Shown here one piece after another: positions 44,174-56,510 of a stretch of 64,000 nucleotides of DNA. The notes under the pieces were generated by a model. The model was not told where the DNA came from and did not search any database. It worked only from the letters and a program-made list of their open reading frames with translations. How positions within the stretch are numbered: position 1 is the first letter of the stretch; each line of letters begins with the position of its first letter. The translations under genes were made by a program, and so were the position numbers. The stretch comes from Scleromitrula shiraiana (taxonomy: Eukaryota > Ascomycota > Leotiomycetes > Helotiales > Sclerotiniaceae), in assembly GCA_028455995.1 (NCBI GenBank), contig JABELC010000008.1, positions 1,239,501 through 1,303,500 on the forward strand, in the 5' to 3' direction.

Positions 44174-46133
44174 CTACTTCGCCCCCGCACTACTAGCCCT
44201 CCTCCCCCTACTCCCCCTAACCCCATCACCCACCACAACCGGCACACTCCCCCTCCTCCTCAACCCGCCCGCCTTCCTCCTCCTCACAATTTGATACCCC
44301 CTATCCAACTCCGTCTCCACCGCACACCTAACCTTCAAGGCGCCCACCGCCGGCCATACACTTTTCTCTCCCCTCAAAATCCAATAATCCAAACTCTCCT
44401 GCGTGGGCGTCTCGAGCAATCTGACGAAATCCCCCGCTGATACAACGGGGACTAGTGTTACTGATGCCGCGGGTATGTGTTCGTCCACTAGGAAGCGTCT
44501 GATACTTAAGGGGAGCAGTTGCAGGGAATCAAGTTGTTGTAATCGATGGTGGATTTCCATCGTAATGAGACGTAGGAGGCCACCGGTGATAGAGGTGCGT
44601 CCTCCGCGTGTGTAGAGATGAGAGGGACCGTGCATGTCGGATTGGAGGAAGGGGACGAGATAGGGACGCGCTTGGGAGACTATAAAGTGGTTTACGTTGA
44701 AAAGCTCGGCGATGCGGGATAATGGGGAGTCGCGATCTGTGTAGGAGGCGTGGGTCCAGGGTCGGAATGTGGTGTCTGCTGCGGTGGACCAGGGTATGAT
44801 AGCGCCGGTTGGGTCTTTGCATTTGAGGATTATGGAATTACCGTATAAGGAGGGCGTGGATGCGTTAGAGGCGAGGGCGGCGGACCATATTAACTGTTGG
44901 GGTTAGTATTATATATTGTGATTTGTTGGGGTGGAGAATTGGTACATACTACATTAGGTGCTGTAAGATAATTGAGCAGATTTGGAACTCCTCCCCTTCC
45001 TGTAGTAGCGACTGTGATATTCAACACCCTTTTCGTCCTATTGTATGCCTCTTCGAATGTCAGATCCCCAACATTTGCCCTTACGCATTCCTCTAAAACC
45101 TTCACATCTAGAAAATAACCCTCCCTATAAAACCTCCTCACTCTCCTTGTCAAGGTCTCCCACCATCCACCCACATAAACACCATTCTCTTTCGTCCCTG
45201 ACCTATCCTTCCCCGCAAATGCACTTAAATCAATACTCCCCCCATTCAAAAACCTCGGTAACTCATCTTCCGTATGGATGCCCACCAAAGCCGCAATCAA
45301 CGCCCCCGTCGCCGTACCCGTCACAATTCTCGGCAGTAACCCTCTATTAAACAATGCTTTCACCACACCCAAATGACACAATCCAAAGATCGCACCACCC
45401 TGCAGAACCAACGTACTCCTCCCAAAAGCCTGTCTCGTATCATGCAACAGATCTAATTTCGCCTGACTGCTAAATCCCACCACGGCACCTCCGTTTGCAT
45501 TGCCATCTGCTCCAGGTGTTGTAGGTAGAAGAGTAACATCTGCCACCGCCTGCGCAACCTGCGTAATATAATCCTCAATCAAAAGTTTCGTGCCCGCAAA
45601 CGCGCGATTGAAGAGCCGAGGTGCAGATATGTTCCCTAGATTACGAACCAGCCCCGATCGAAGTAGATTGACCAATTGGAGAATATCGCCTTCTTCGCGC
45701 GCTATGATAATCGATTGGAGTCGTTCGTGGATAAGTCTATAATCGTAGTACTTCGATGTAGGATTTTGACGCCTGGAAAATGTGAAAGTGTTCATTTAGC
45801 ATTGATTCTTCGTTGAGTGGGCGAAGAATGGATAGGGGATGTGATGGCTAACCATAAATCATTTCCTAGCAAAACATCTAATTGGAAAGCAGCTTCTTCC
45901 CATTCTTCATATGTATGTGCATCTCTCAAGATATCAGACCAAACTTCTACTGGTTTCTTACGGGTCCACCAATTGATGAATCTCTATTTCCATGACAGAC
46001 AGTCGATTAGCTTTATCTTGTTTACCGCTTTGCAGACGCAGATGTGAATGCAATGCATGTATGAACTTACTCTTTGCCAGAAGAACATAACCTCCAGGAG
46101 CATGCTCCAAATAGCAGAGATAATTACCATCAT
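44174..46133 (-). CDS. Patatin-like (Tgl3/4/5-type) protein lacking the nucleophile serine
   Basis: Membrane-linked relative of lipid-droplet triacylglycerol lipases. Exons 46133-46071, 45983-45853, 45772-44950 and 44893-44174 give 578 aa. Residues 3-20 form a hydrophobic segment, followed by RFINWWTR, LLGNDLWRQNPTSKYYDYRLI and the patatin core. The oxyanion-hole region reads LQGGAIFGLCHLGVVKALF. The nucleophile elbow, GxSxG in active lipases, reads GTATG: the Ser position (residue ~219, codon 45310-45312) is Ala. The C-terminal ~70 residues are basic. A shorter start at 45795 would be intronic, because the splice at 45853/45772 restores LWRQNPTSK. Likely a pseudoenzyme or an enzyme using another residue. 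Confidence 0.85.
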
Positions 46134-46772
46134 TTTTGCGTAATATCAAGCAAACAGCTGAAAGGGGTCAAACTACATGACTTTTATGAAGAATGCCTGA
46201 TTAATTGATATCCAGATGTTCGTAATGTGGATTCTTTGTGAAAGGTTCTACTTACATAAAGTCAACTGGTCTATAGTAAGAATTAACATGTGACGGGAAC
46301 TTCCCCGGATTTTCAGGGATGGAGCTTTGACCATTATGCATGCTTCCATTCAAAAGATTTTATTTCTAACACCTGCAAATACCCAGATAGATAATAATAT
46401 ACTAATCTAGGAGTAAGATTAGATACCTTGAGGGGGTTTAATAGAGGGACCTTTAGAACTATTGAGTGCATAGTAGTTAGTAATGCCTAAAAAGGTATAA
46501 TGTACCACGATACCGTTGGTTCTTCACGAAGCTTCAAGCAATAGATAATGTGACCTTCCAAGTGGATTATATTAGAAGTGTCGTACCAGCATATAAAATA
46601 CCAGTAGACAAATAAGCTACCTAAATAGTGGCTATCTTAAAGGCCTTAATTATTCTATGATACAAATTTATTAGAACGCCTAATATGGTATTGAAATTGC
46701 AGAAAATGCTTTTCAAAATGCCTATTATACGTTCTGCAAAGGCTACCCTGTGGAAATGTTGAAGCAGCACAA
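46134..46772. other. Intergenic region
   Basis: About 640 bases upstream of the patatin gene and downstream of Leo1. No gene or strong repeat seen. Confidence 0.6.
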
Positions 46773-48127
46773 TCACTCATCATCATCATCCTCAATGATA
46801 TTGCGTTTTCTACGATTTCCTCCACTAGGTTCGGTATGTGCAGCTTGAATAGCCTCGTCATCATCCAAATCAGCCTCTGCATCTGCATCAGCATCGCTTG
46901 TCTCTTCTGGCTTGGAGGTCTTTTGCTTTTTGTGTCGTGGTCTCTCGTCCTCGCTTTCTTCAAGGATCTCTTCTTCATCGTCATCGTCTCCGACCTCAAG
47001 CTCTTCATCACTAGAAGCAAGAAAATCGTCTTCTTTATCATACTCATCCTCACGGTTTCGGCCACGTGGTAAATCATCGTCAGAATCGTAATCTGGTCTG
47101 CGACGAGGACGCTTAGCACCAGCAGGCTTACGCCCGGTTGTAGCACGGCGACTTGGTCCTTCCAAATCGCCTATATTAAGACCACCAGAAGGACCACGAC
47201 GGCCAATTGGCAAATTGGCTTTCTCGGCTTGAGTTTCCCGACGGCGTTGAGCTCTCATACGTTCCTTCTCCGCTAGTTCCGCGCGCTTCTTTTGTAGCTC
47301 GGGGTCTTGATTCTCCATAATCATTTCCGGTCCAGCCTTTTCATCGCCCTTATGACTACCTCTGGTAGCTGCGGCCAAATTCTTTCTAAGTTTCTCGAGA
47401 GCATCATCCTCGATATCTTTGTTTGGCCGGACCGTGTACTCATTGGCCATATGTCCTACCAGAACAAGGATTTGTGATGCAACAGAGGGTGATGCCATAT
47501 AATAATGCGAGTCTTGTACTTCATTATATGTCTTGCTTTCTTTAGATGGCGCAAGTGGTTTAGTTTGTAATTCGTAATGTTGGTCACCAATAGCTAGTGT
47601 AGTAGTTCCATCCGACCATGTGTAGATATTGGTATTGCTTTCGAGTTTTCCTGAAGAGTTCTTACGATAGCGAATTGTTGATGCAGCTACTGCATTTGCA
47701 GAAAAGTTGGTAGATGGTTCGACAAAATGATGCTCCCGTGTCGGTATCTCGAAGGTGCTAGGATCATATGCTCGTGGTTCAATACCGAGAAATTTGGGCA
47801 AGCGTAATGTGTTGAACTGTTTAAATTAGTTTTGCGCCTAAGAGTCAAAGAAGGAATAATTACCTCTCCATCAGATGGTTTTGGTATGGGATGTCTAAAA
47901 ATATCGGCTTCGAGGATACGTGCATCTCGAGTAGAATCTTCGTCATGTTCCTCGGCGACTTCTCTTTCTGGCGCTCTGTCGTCGCGTCCTTCATCATCTC
48001 CTGAATCGAGTTCCTCATCGCTCAATTCTCTTGGCTTTGGTTCCTCTTCAACTTCATCTCCAAAAAGGTCATCATCTTCAACATCAGAGATGTTAGGCAT
48101 AACTTCGTCTTCAGAATTCGATGCCAT
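46773..48127 (-). CDS. LEO1: RNA polymerase II elongation factor Leo1 (Paf1 complex)
   Basis: Subunit of the Paf1 complex, which couples elongation to histone modification. Exons 48127-47864 and 47816-46773 give 435 aa. The acidic N-terminus (DVEDDDLFGDEVEEEPKPRE) leads to the Leo1 core at ~90-260: LRLPKFLGIEPRAYDPSTF, TIRYRKNSSGKLESNTNI, YTWSDGTTTLAIGDQHYEL and HYYMASPSVASQILVLVGHM. A basic coiled stretch (KERMRAQRRRETQAEKANLP) and a Lys/acidic tail follow. The start at 48127 is preferred over 48148 by its MASNSEDE beginning. Divergent from the MOB gene. Confidence 0.93.
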
Positions 48128-48693
48128 AGTATTGGGTAAATGCGACACGGGTGGCGGTTGGTAATAATGACGTTTCTGAAGTCTAGCTCCACGAAATTTA
48201 ATGACAAAAAAGATGAACTATTGTTTTTATAAGTAAATACTCAACATATACTGAATTGATCAATAGTATTTTGAGGATATAGTAAGTATTTACCTAAAGG
48301 AAAAAGAGAATTGTGGTCAATACGAAGATTAAGTAGAATAGAAATGGAAATATATTAAAGCTCCCAGCTCCATCTGTGAGCGTGCATCATTCTGTTCTAC
48401 GCTAGAATTAACCCGCCACCGCCTTCGGTTATTCATCCAATTGTATAGAGCAGATCGACAGAAGGGAAATTCCGGAGCTAAGCTACTTCTTAACTTCTAG
48501 TAAGGTTTTCTAAGTTTGTAGTTGTTCTCCTATTCCTCTTTCTGTTATCAATCTTGAAGAGAAGTCATCACACTTTACCAACTCCTCATTTCATATGACC
48601 TTCGATCATCAACAACATTCGAACTAATTTTCATCTTACTTTCATTTAGTATTTAAGTTATAGTCAACGGTGTGAAATAGCAATCTGTCCAAT
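48128..48693. other. Divergent promoter region (LEO1 / MOB)
   Basis: About 570 bases between two divergent starts. The right half is pyrimidine-rich, as expected for a fungal leader. No gene seen. Confidence 0.6.
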
Positions 48694-50470
48694 ATGTCAA
48701 ATCTGTTCTCTGGAATGTGGGTTGTATCCTTACTCTTTTTGTCTTGACTTCGATTATCTCTCTTATTGCTTATTATTTGGAAATTGGGAAAACTGCGTCG
48801 TGGGATAGATTTTTGGTTAAAGATGGTTTCTTACTGGAGATTGGATGGAGCTGAAGATTCACTTATGGTCACCGCCTTGGTATCTTTACCTTTGGTTGCA
48901 CCTATCAACAAGCTAGTTGCTTAAGATATTTTGGTCGGACGAGAGGAGTACTTCTCGCTAGACTGGAAAGGCAATTTTAAATTTTTTTGGATTCACGAGC
49001 TTCGTTATCAATATGGTAATTGGAAGGGACAAGTGATATACACATCAATTCAAATTCCATGGACTGTGTCAATTAGACCTGTCTTTGAAATATATGTTTC
49101 TGCTGGACCTTTCAGTGAGTGGTCTTGCTCTCCAAGGGAACAATCCTAGAGTCCTCATTTTGAACCGCTATCCCAGTGGGCTATATTGTCAAAAAGAATT
49201 TTATAACATCTTATTCTTATATTTCTTGACTACTGTGCCCTTACATAGGATTTTGCTAACCATTCTTCCTTAACAGTAGCGGTCGTTTTCGTGGAGGTGG
49301 TAAGAGCAGTGGCACAAAGAGTCCTGGAGGTCTAAATGGAGTTTCGCCAACGTCTCCCACAGGCAATTCCCCTTCCAGCTCAACATCACCTGCCAATGTT
49401 GCGCATCGCATTTCTCCACTCACAAATTCACCTTCGCTCTCTCAGTCGATGTCAATAGACGATCAATCAATCGGGTTGAATTCTACCAACGACCCTTTGG
49501 CCGCCTATAATCTTCCTCGTCCAAGACCTCTGTGGCTCAACCATGCCTATGCGAAGCATATTGTCAAAGGCAATTTCATGACCCTATCCGCTCGCCCCAA
49601 GACCGTTGAGCCTGGAGAGTGGATTGCACATCAGGGTAAAAATCCTTTCACTATCTATATTGCATCATATTAATGTCTATAGTCGTTGAGCATTATCGTA
49701 TCTTATGGTGCTTCGTTCGTGTCGTCCATGAGAAAGAAGAAGATGGCACTACCATTTGTAACCCACAGACCTGTCCACGCATGTCTGCTGGCGCGTAAGT
49801 TTGCTCTTCTTAAAAAAAAAACACTCTAAAATCTGACAAATTATTTAGTAATCATTCTTTCACCTGGTTGAATTCTCGCAAGGAACCTGTTGAAGTTCCT
49901 GCTCATGAGTACATTTCTCTAATGCAACGTTGGATTTCTGGAAAGATCGATAATACCCAGATTTTCCCAACTGATCCGGCAGGAGTTTCTTATAGTCATA
50001 ACAGTAGTGGACCAGATATTACTGGTTCTACCTACGCTTCTGGCGGCCTCAATACTCCTGGCTCCAACACTCCAATTCCTGCTGGACCAACAACTTTAAC
50101 TACTTCTCTTTCCCAACTTGCCGGAGCCGGCGATTGGGTTGGCAAGAGCAGTGGCTTCCCATCTGAGTTCTTTGAAGTCTGCCAAACTATCTTTAGACAG
50201 ATGTTCCGTGTCTATGCCCATCTCTACTGGGCACACTTCATCGATCCTTTCTACCATCTAAACCTTGACAAACACATGAACAGTTGCTTTAGTCATTTCG
50301 TCTTGACTGCCACTGAGATTGATATGTTGAAGCCACAAGAATTGGAGCCCATGCAACCGTTGATCGACCTTTGGGCTGCTAATGGAACATTCCCACCTGA
50401 GTCCAAGGCTTACTCATGCGCCAATATCAAGGCCGGTGAACGCCTTCTTTCACTTGCTGGTGTCAACTAG
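48694..50470 (+). CDS. MOB-family kinase activator (Mob2-like)
   Basis: Mob proteins bind and activate NDR/LATS kinases; the Mob2 branch partners COT1/Cbk1 in hyphal growth. Exons 48694-48716, 49277-49635, 49683-49794 and 49849-50470 give 371 aa. The first exon is only 23 bases and is followed by a 560-nt intron. A Gly/Ser-rich N-terminus (~110 aa) precedes RPRPLWLNHAYAKHIVKGNF, LSARPKTVEPGEWIAHQVVE, CNPQTCPRMSAG (zinc-site Cys pair) and NHSFTWLNSRKEPVEVPAHE. FRQMFRVYAHLYWAHFIDPF supplies the second zinc ligands. A Ser/Gly/Pro-rich insert (~215-260) splits the domain. Mob2 over Mob1 is judged by the MSAG-TWL pattern. Confidence 0.88.
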
Positions 50471-50926
50471 GTCGAATTGGTTCATTACAAGCACACTGGC
50501 GTTGGGAAAGCGAATTTTATAGCATGGTTTGTGATGTGGTTGATGATTGCATATGACAGCTCTTTTGCGCAATTTCTGCGTAGAGATTGATTTGGAGCTA
50601 TGGAGTTTCTCGATATAATAAAGGAAATTTTGAAATTATGGTCAATAAAACGCAATGCAAGGTCAATAGGATAGGTAGATGCACAGTGAGCACTACATAG
50701 GAATTGACACTTATGATATACCTACTTTGATGTGCACACTTTGAAACCCGAATAATCAATCATTCATAGGTGAATATCCATATGCTGACAAAGAGTCGCA
50801 CGGCCCCTTGAATATTCCGGCTCCGGCGACGTAACCATTGAGGTCCACTAAATAAATGTTGAAGTAGATGCAGCAAATGAATCCGAATTATTTACATGCA
50901 CATTTTCGAATTTCAAATTAGCACAA
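50471..50926. other. Intergenic region
   Basis: About 450 bases between tandem genes. No gene seen. Confidence 0.6.
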
Positions 50927-51733
50927 ATGTCTACATCTACAGGACAGGGTTGGGCACAGCTGCGGCAACAAGCTCGATCATTAGAAACACAAGTAATACC
51001 TCTCTTTATTTACAATATACCCCCAAACTGACCATCTACGCAGACTGAGACACTATTCCACACATATTCACAATTTTCCGCCGTTCCCAACATCCCACCC
51101 AAACCCTCCGAAGATGAGCGATCCACAGAGTTGAAGCTCCAGGAAATTCTAGAAAAGGTATGTACATACCAGCATTGCGCCGCTGCATTTACTACCCAAA
51201 AGCCCCAAAACTCACCACAAGCCTTCCAGAGAGAAACCCTCATATCCCAACTATCCCGACTCCTCGACAGCGATTCCAGTTTAACCGCCTCCGCAACCCG
51301 GCAAAACAATCTCTCCCGCCACCGCGAAATCCTCCTCGACCACCGTCGCGAGCTCTCCCGTCTACGATCCGCTATCCTCGAGGCGCGCAATAGGGCGAAT
51401 TTACTCTCCAATGTCCGCAGCGATATCTCCGCCTACCATGCCAGTAATCCCGAGGCCGCAGAGGCGGATTATATGTTGGACGAGCGGAATCGCATCGATA
51501 ATAGTCATAATATGGCGGATAGTGTGTTGAGCCAGGCGTATGCTGTAAATGAGAGTTTTGGGCTGCAGAGGGAGACGTTGGCGAGTATTAATCGCAGGAT
51601 TACGGGGGCAGCGAGTCAGGTTCCGGGACTAAATAGTTTGATACAGAGGATTGGGGCGAAGAAGAGGAGAGATGGTATTATTATGGGGAGTTTTATTGCT
51701 TTTTGCTTTTTGATGTTTTTATATTTTATGTAA
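50927..51733 (+). CDS. GOS1: Golgi v-SNARE Gos1
   Basis: Qb-SNARE of retrograde intra-Golgi transport. Exons 50927-50992, 51044-51157 and 51230-51733 give 227 aa, close to yeast Gos1 (223). Seen: WAQLRQQARSLETQTETLFH, the conserved NNLSRHREILLDHRRELSRL, a SNARE coiled-coil ending in QVPGLNSLIQRIGAKKRRD, and a C-terminal anchor (GIIMGSFIAFCFLMFLYFM). The second intron could be read through without a stop, but removing it joins LEK to RETLISQLSRLL, as in the family. The acceptor at 51229 keeps frame. Confidence 0.93.
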
Positions 51734-51881
51734 GAGGGAGATGGGGTTTGGGATATATTTAGGCATATGCATTTGAGACTACAGTATGGATATCAGACTG
51801 AAGGTAATGAGAAGCGGGGCGTTTGGAGTGGGATGGGTTGCTGGAATATGCGACTTGTACAATTATGAATTTATGGGTATA

Positions 51882-52953
51882 TTATGCCGAAGATTCGGCC
51901 ACTTTCTTCGAAACCTTCTCCTCCGCTTTATCGCTCTCAATCAACCTGGCGGTGTCAGTAGCTTGTCTAGCTTGTTCCAACAACCGCGAAACTCCTTTGA
52001 CTAAACCGTCTTTTTCATGGTCTTCTGCTGGACCACTCCCCGCCCACCTGATCCTACACTCTCCATCCAGTAAATATATATATCCCACCTTACTATTCAA
52101 CAGCCCGATTCTTTCTTTCATGCTGTCGGTAATCCCTTTTTGAACAATAAAATATTTGTCCCAATCCGACTTATCGAGCCTTTTTCTCAAGCTCGGCATA
52201 AATAGCTTGATCAGCATAGCCTTTAGGTAATTCTCCTCGATATTGATCTGAACTATCTGTGCTAAACCACCACTCCCTTTCACAACCTTATGCAATTCCG
52301 GATTATTCTTCTCTGATACAAAAGTTGCAGCTTGATTTTCCGCCCATTGACCGCTAAATACGGAAACAACAGATATCTTATCCTGAAGTAATGGAGTTGT
52401 GTCTGCGAAAGGATGAGGTTTCTTAACCAAAGTTCGTCCGTAAACATTGGGGAAGTAGAGTGCTCGATCAGCCTTAAATAGTCGAGGGGGCGCGATGAAA
52501 GATTTTCCTTTAGAGAACTTCATATTACCCCATTCTCTGAAATATGGTTTTGCCATTTCGGCAGTCCTGAGCTGACGATTAGAGATAAGCTCTTGGGGTA
52601 TACTTAGCAAGAACTCACATCTTCTTCCTCTTTGCAAGATGTTTATCCCAATTGACGAAATCATTTCTTCGTTCCTTGATCGACCTAGTATCTATCCCAT
52701 CGTTTTGTCCAGCTCTAGGTGGTTGTGCGAGACCAATTGCTCGATCCAATGGTCTAGGTACGAACTCATCAACTCTCTTGCCCCAAGCTCTTGGAGCTTC
52801 ATCTAATACTGATGGGGTAACCGGTGGTGTTTTCTGTCCATTTTCATCGAATCGTCGATAAGTAGTAGTGAAGGAGCGCCATTGACATAATAGACATGCG
52901 GCAGTGTCTAAGCGCTTGCTAGCGGATCTAATTTGTAACCTTGTAGTGAACAT
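51882..52953 (-). CDS. ATP10: Mitochondrial ATP synthase assembly factor Atp10
   Basis: Inner-membrane factor needed to assemble subunit 6 into the F0 sector. Exons 52953-52619 and 52566-51882 give 339 aa. The N-terminus is Arg/Ser-rich and lacks early acids (MFTTRLQIRSASKRLD), as for a mitochondrial presequence. The body carries TAEMAKPYFREWGNMKFSKG, the family's LYFPNVYGRTL, then SVVSVFSGQWAENQAATFV and the thioredoxin-like C-terminal part with VGYIYLLDGECRIRWAGSG. The intron donor GTGAGT and CAG acceptor close the frame. Divergent from the E2 gene over 285 bases. Confidence 0.92.
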
Positions 52954-53238
52954 CTCAAGTTGGTGATGATAAATATATGCAGAATAATAGTCCCACTCTG
53001 GAAGGCAGAATAAATTTCGTTCCCCAGACGCAGATTTTTAGTTCCGATGTTAACCTTAATCGAAAGCTCGGATGTTAGCCCGTTGATAACCGCTTTCCCC
53101 ATACCCCAGAATTACTGTGCCTTCATCTACCGTATCTATGGAGATATCTTTCGGTTTGGTATGTCTCCAACATGTAAGAAAATACAACTCTTATTCTACC
53201 TGAGATTTTTGTGATTTGGTATTAGACTTTTCTGAAAA
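52954..53238. promoter_or_regulatory. Compact divergent promoter of two mitochondrial genes
   Basis: 285 bases separate the Atp10 and branched-chain E2 start codons, so both promoters lie here. No motif could be assigned with certainty. Confidence 0.6.
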
Positions 53239-54718
53239 ATGCGTCATCAATTATTCTACAGGGTATCGACTAGACAATGGAATGTCTATCAGGGTCTCAA
53301 TCTCCCGCGACAATCACCAACAGTCAATAGATTTTTCCATGCATCCTCGAGAGCATTGGCAGTAAAACCATTTCTGCTGGCAGATATTGGGGAGGGTAAA
53401 TACAATATTATTGTTAATTATTTTTCTTCCTCGTATAACTAACATTTCATTAGGTATAAAAGAATGTGAAATCATTCAATGGTTTGTAGAACCCGAAGCG
53501 CGAGTAGAAGAATGGGACAAGCTATGTGAAGTACAGAGTGATAAAGCTTCGGTGGAGATTACTAGTCGATTTGCGGGTGTTATTAAAAAGTTACATTATG
53601 ATGCTGGGGAAATGGCACAAGTGGGCAAACCTTTACTGGATATAGATATGCAGGAAGATGGTAAAGAAGAGGATTTAAGTACTGGCGAGGAATCGAAAGC
53701 ACAATCTTTGGCCAATGCCACTTCCCAATATAAAGTTGATGAACCGGGTGCATCGCAGCCTGCTGCACAGACTCAAAGTTCTACTCCTAAGGGAAAGCAT
53801 GCAACGTTAGCGACACCCGCTGTACGCCATCTTACAAAAGAATTGGATGTGGATATAGCAGAAGTTACAGGCACAGGAAAGGATGGGAGAGTACTAAAAG
53901 AAGATGTACAACAATTTGCAAAGCGAAGAGATGGGTCATCTTCTGCAAACCAACCGCCAGTCTTGGGCCCAACTCCAAACGATGAACCCCTAAAGGAAAC
54001 TATCACTCAATTAACACCCACTCAACATCAAATGTTCAAAACCATGACGAAATCACTAAGTATACCTCATTTCCTCTACGCCGACGAGATCGATTTCACC
54101 CGCCTCTATGAACTCCGTGAACGCCTCAACAAACAACTATCCACCTCCCAAACAAACAACGTGACCAAATTCTCCTACCTCCCCTTCATAATCAAAGCCG
54201 TCTCCCTAACCCTGCAACACTACCCCATCCTCAACGCCCGCCTCGACACAGACCCCACTACTCAAAAACCCGTCCTAGCCATGCGCCCCCAACACAACAT
54301 CGGCATCGCAATGGACACCCCCACCGGCCTACTCGTCCCCGTCTTAAAATCCATCTCCACCACCTCCCTCTCCACCATCGCCTCAACCCTCACGTCCCTC
54401 CAACTCCTCGCCGCCACCTCCTCCCTAACCAGCACCCACCTCTCCGGCGGCACCATCACCATCTCCAACATCGGCAACATAGGCGGAACCTACGTATCCC
54501 CCGTAATCGTCGATTCCCAACTCGCGATCCTCGGCATCGGAAAAATGCGCACGATTCCCGCTTTTAACTCAAAAGGTGAAGTGGTAGGGAAGAAAATTGT
54601 TAATTTTAGCTGGTCTGCCGATCACCGGGTTGTGGACGGTGCGACGATGGCGAGGGCGGCGGAGATGGTGAGGGGCTTTGTGGAGGACCCGGAGTCCATG
54701 TTGGTGCATATGAAATGA
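53239..54718 (+). CDS. Branched-chain 2-oxoacid dehydrogenase E2 acyltransferase
   Basis: Core E2 of the mitochondrial complex that oxidises the keto acids of Leu, Ile and Val. Exons 53239-53395 and 53454-54718 give 473 aa. Arg/Ser-rich mitochondrial presequence. The lipoyl domain begins FLLADIGEG/IKECEI (across the splice), with the lipoyl Lys in CEVQSDKASVEITS. The subunit-binding domain is ATPAVRHLTKELDVDIAEVTG. The catalytic domain has KTMTKSLSIPHFLYADEID, ISNIGNIGGTYVSPVI and the active-site ADHRVVDG near the C-terminus. KSLSIPHF and IKECEI favour the branched-chain type over pyruvate or 2-oxoglutarate E2. The region 54080-54560 is strongly C-rich, changing to G-rich at the end. Confidence 0.93.
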
Positions 54719-56510
54719 AGTAAATTGTTTTTTGGTTCTTTCTTGATATTTGTGCACTGCGCTGTACACGATGTGATGTGATATGATGATATGATATGAA
54801 ATGATATGATATGATACTATAAGCAAACAATCAAACAAACAAACAAACAATCTTCACATCCATGCATCACCAAATCCAACTCATTTCATTTCATCTCATA
54901 TCGCTGCAGCCTGCTTGGCTGATCCGTGCGTGCGTGCGTTTGTGCGAGCGCACGATATATGCACGCATGCATATATAATCGTGGAGGTGGGGGGTACATC
55001 TCAGAAAAAGAAACACGAGATCATTTTTCTTTCCAGCTTCTGCAATGCAATGTTATGTTATGTTATGTTATGTTATGTGATGTTATGCTAAATGATGTTA
55101 TGCTAAATGATGTTATACCGCATTAACAGTAAGATACGATACGATACGGTACGATACGATACGATGAGTATGGTGCGTATAGCATAGTATAGCACAGTAC
55201 AGTATAGTATAGTATAGTGCAGTACAAGACGGGGGATTCTCTGAACTCATGGATTGATTAACGGATTGATGGAGAAAAGGAAAAGTAGATGAGTATTTAA
55301 ATAATAAATTTGTTTCAAGACGTTTGGTGTGTGTACTTGTAGAGAGTATATTATCTATCTATTGTATTCTATTCTATCTCTTCTTAGCACCTCCCATCAC
55401 ATCACTCTAGATATATATAAATATCCATCCATCCATCCAGCACAAAGCAAATCAACACAAACACAAACACAAACACTTCAGCTCAACTAAACTTCCATCC
55501 AGATAATGAACATTAATTAACATTACATGAACATTACATTACATGACATGACATAACATTACAAGACTTAAACTCAGCCTTGTGGTACCAAAATGCGTTG
55601 GCTGACCAGGGTATACATATTATATACCAATGGTGGTGTGGTGTGGTGTGGTGGGCTCGCTACCCCGCATTTGAGGCACATTACATGGAGGGGGTGGGGT
55701 GAGGGAGGGATGAAGGAATGGCTAAATTTGGAATTCAAAATTCATGGGAAATAAATGAGAATAAATGAAATAAAACATTATTCTTACTTGTGTTTATTTA
55801 TTTATTTTTTGAAAAGAAAGTGAAGAGAAAATGGCGCATAAAAAGTTTTCTCGTAATATCTTTGTTATTCTAGTTTATATATGATTCGTCCATGCCCATA
55901 TCCATACCCATGCCATTTCCGTCTTCTTCTTCTTCTTCTTCTTCTTCTTCATCTCATCTCCTAACTAATCTCATCTCATCTTTCCCTCTACTCCATTATC
56001 ATGAAAACCATGAAATATGAGATCCCGCCCATGCTAAAAATAATGCATTGAACAATCAAAAAGTCCTCTCCGCGGCCCCGGGCGATGACTATAGCAAGAA
56101 GTAGATAAAAAAGAACGCCATCCATTATCCCATCCTCCCATTTTATTTGCTATAGCACTTATAAAATCCCATTTGTGAAATGCATGCCTAAGCAAGCGAA
56201 GCCTACTTATTTCAAAGATAGACACATGAAGAAGAAAAAGAAGAAGAGGAAGAAGAAGATAGGACAGAAGAATAATATGCCGAAAACCAAAAGCCAAAGA
56301 TTCCCCCGAGCAACTCCGGATGCGTGCAGCTGAGCAGACATATTCGATCATCAAATCAAGAATATGTATACATGTGTTCAGCAAATTAAAACCGAGCGCC
56401 ATGAATCAATGAAAAGCAAAACGATAAAAGTATGCTCGTTCTATCGTCTCCACTGGGAGTGTTTCCCTCTACACCACACTATTCTTTCCCACTGATCTAA
56501 TACAGTGGTA
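54719..56510. other. Repeat-rich intergenic region
   Basis: No gene seen. It holds ATGAT/GATAT runs (54775-54820), AAAC (54828-54850), TGCG (54923-54940), GTTAT pentamers (55050-55080), ACGAT and AGTAT pentamers (55133-55222), CCAT (55420-55438), ACATT words (55510-55562), GGTGT (55632-55652) and CTT triplets (55922-55950). Confidence 0.65.

Noticed and set aside
45772..45795. ATG at 45795 as start of the patatin-like gene
   Set aside because: It lies inside an intron. Splicing 45853 to 45772 gives the family sequence LLGNDLWRQNPTSK, and a further exon encodes a membrane segment.
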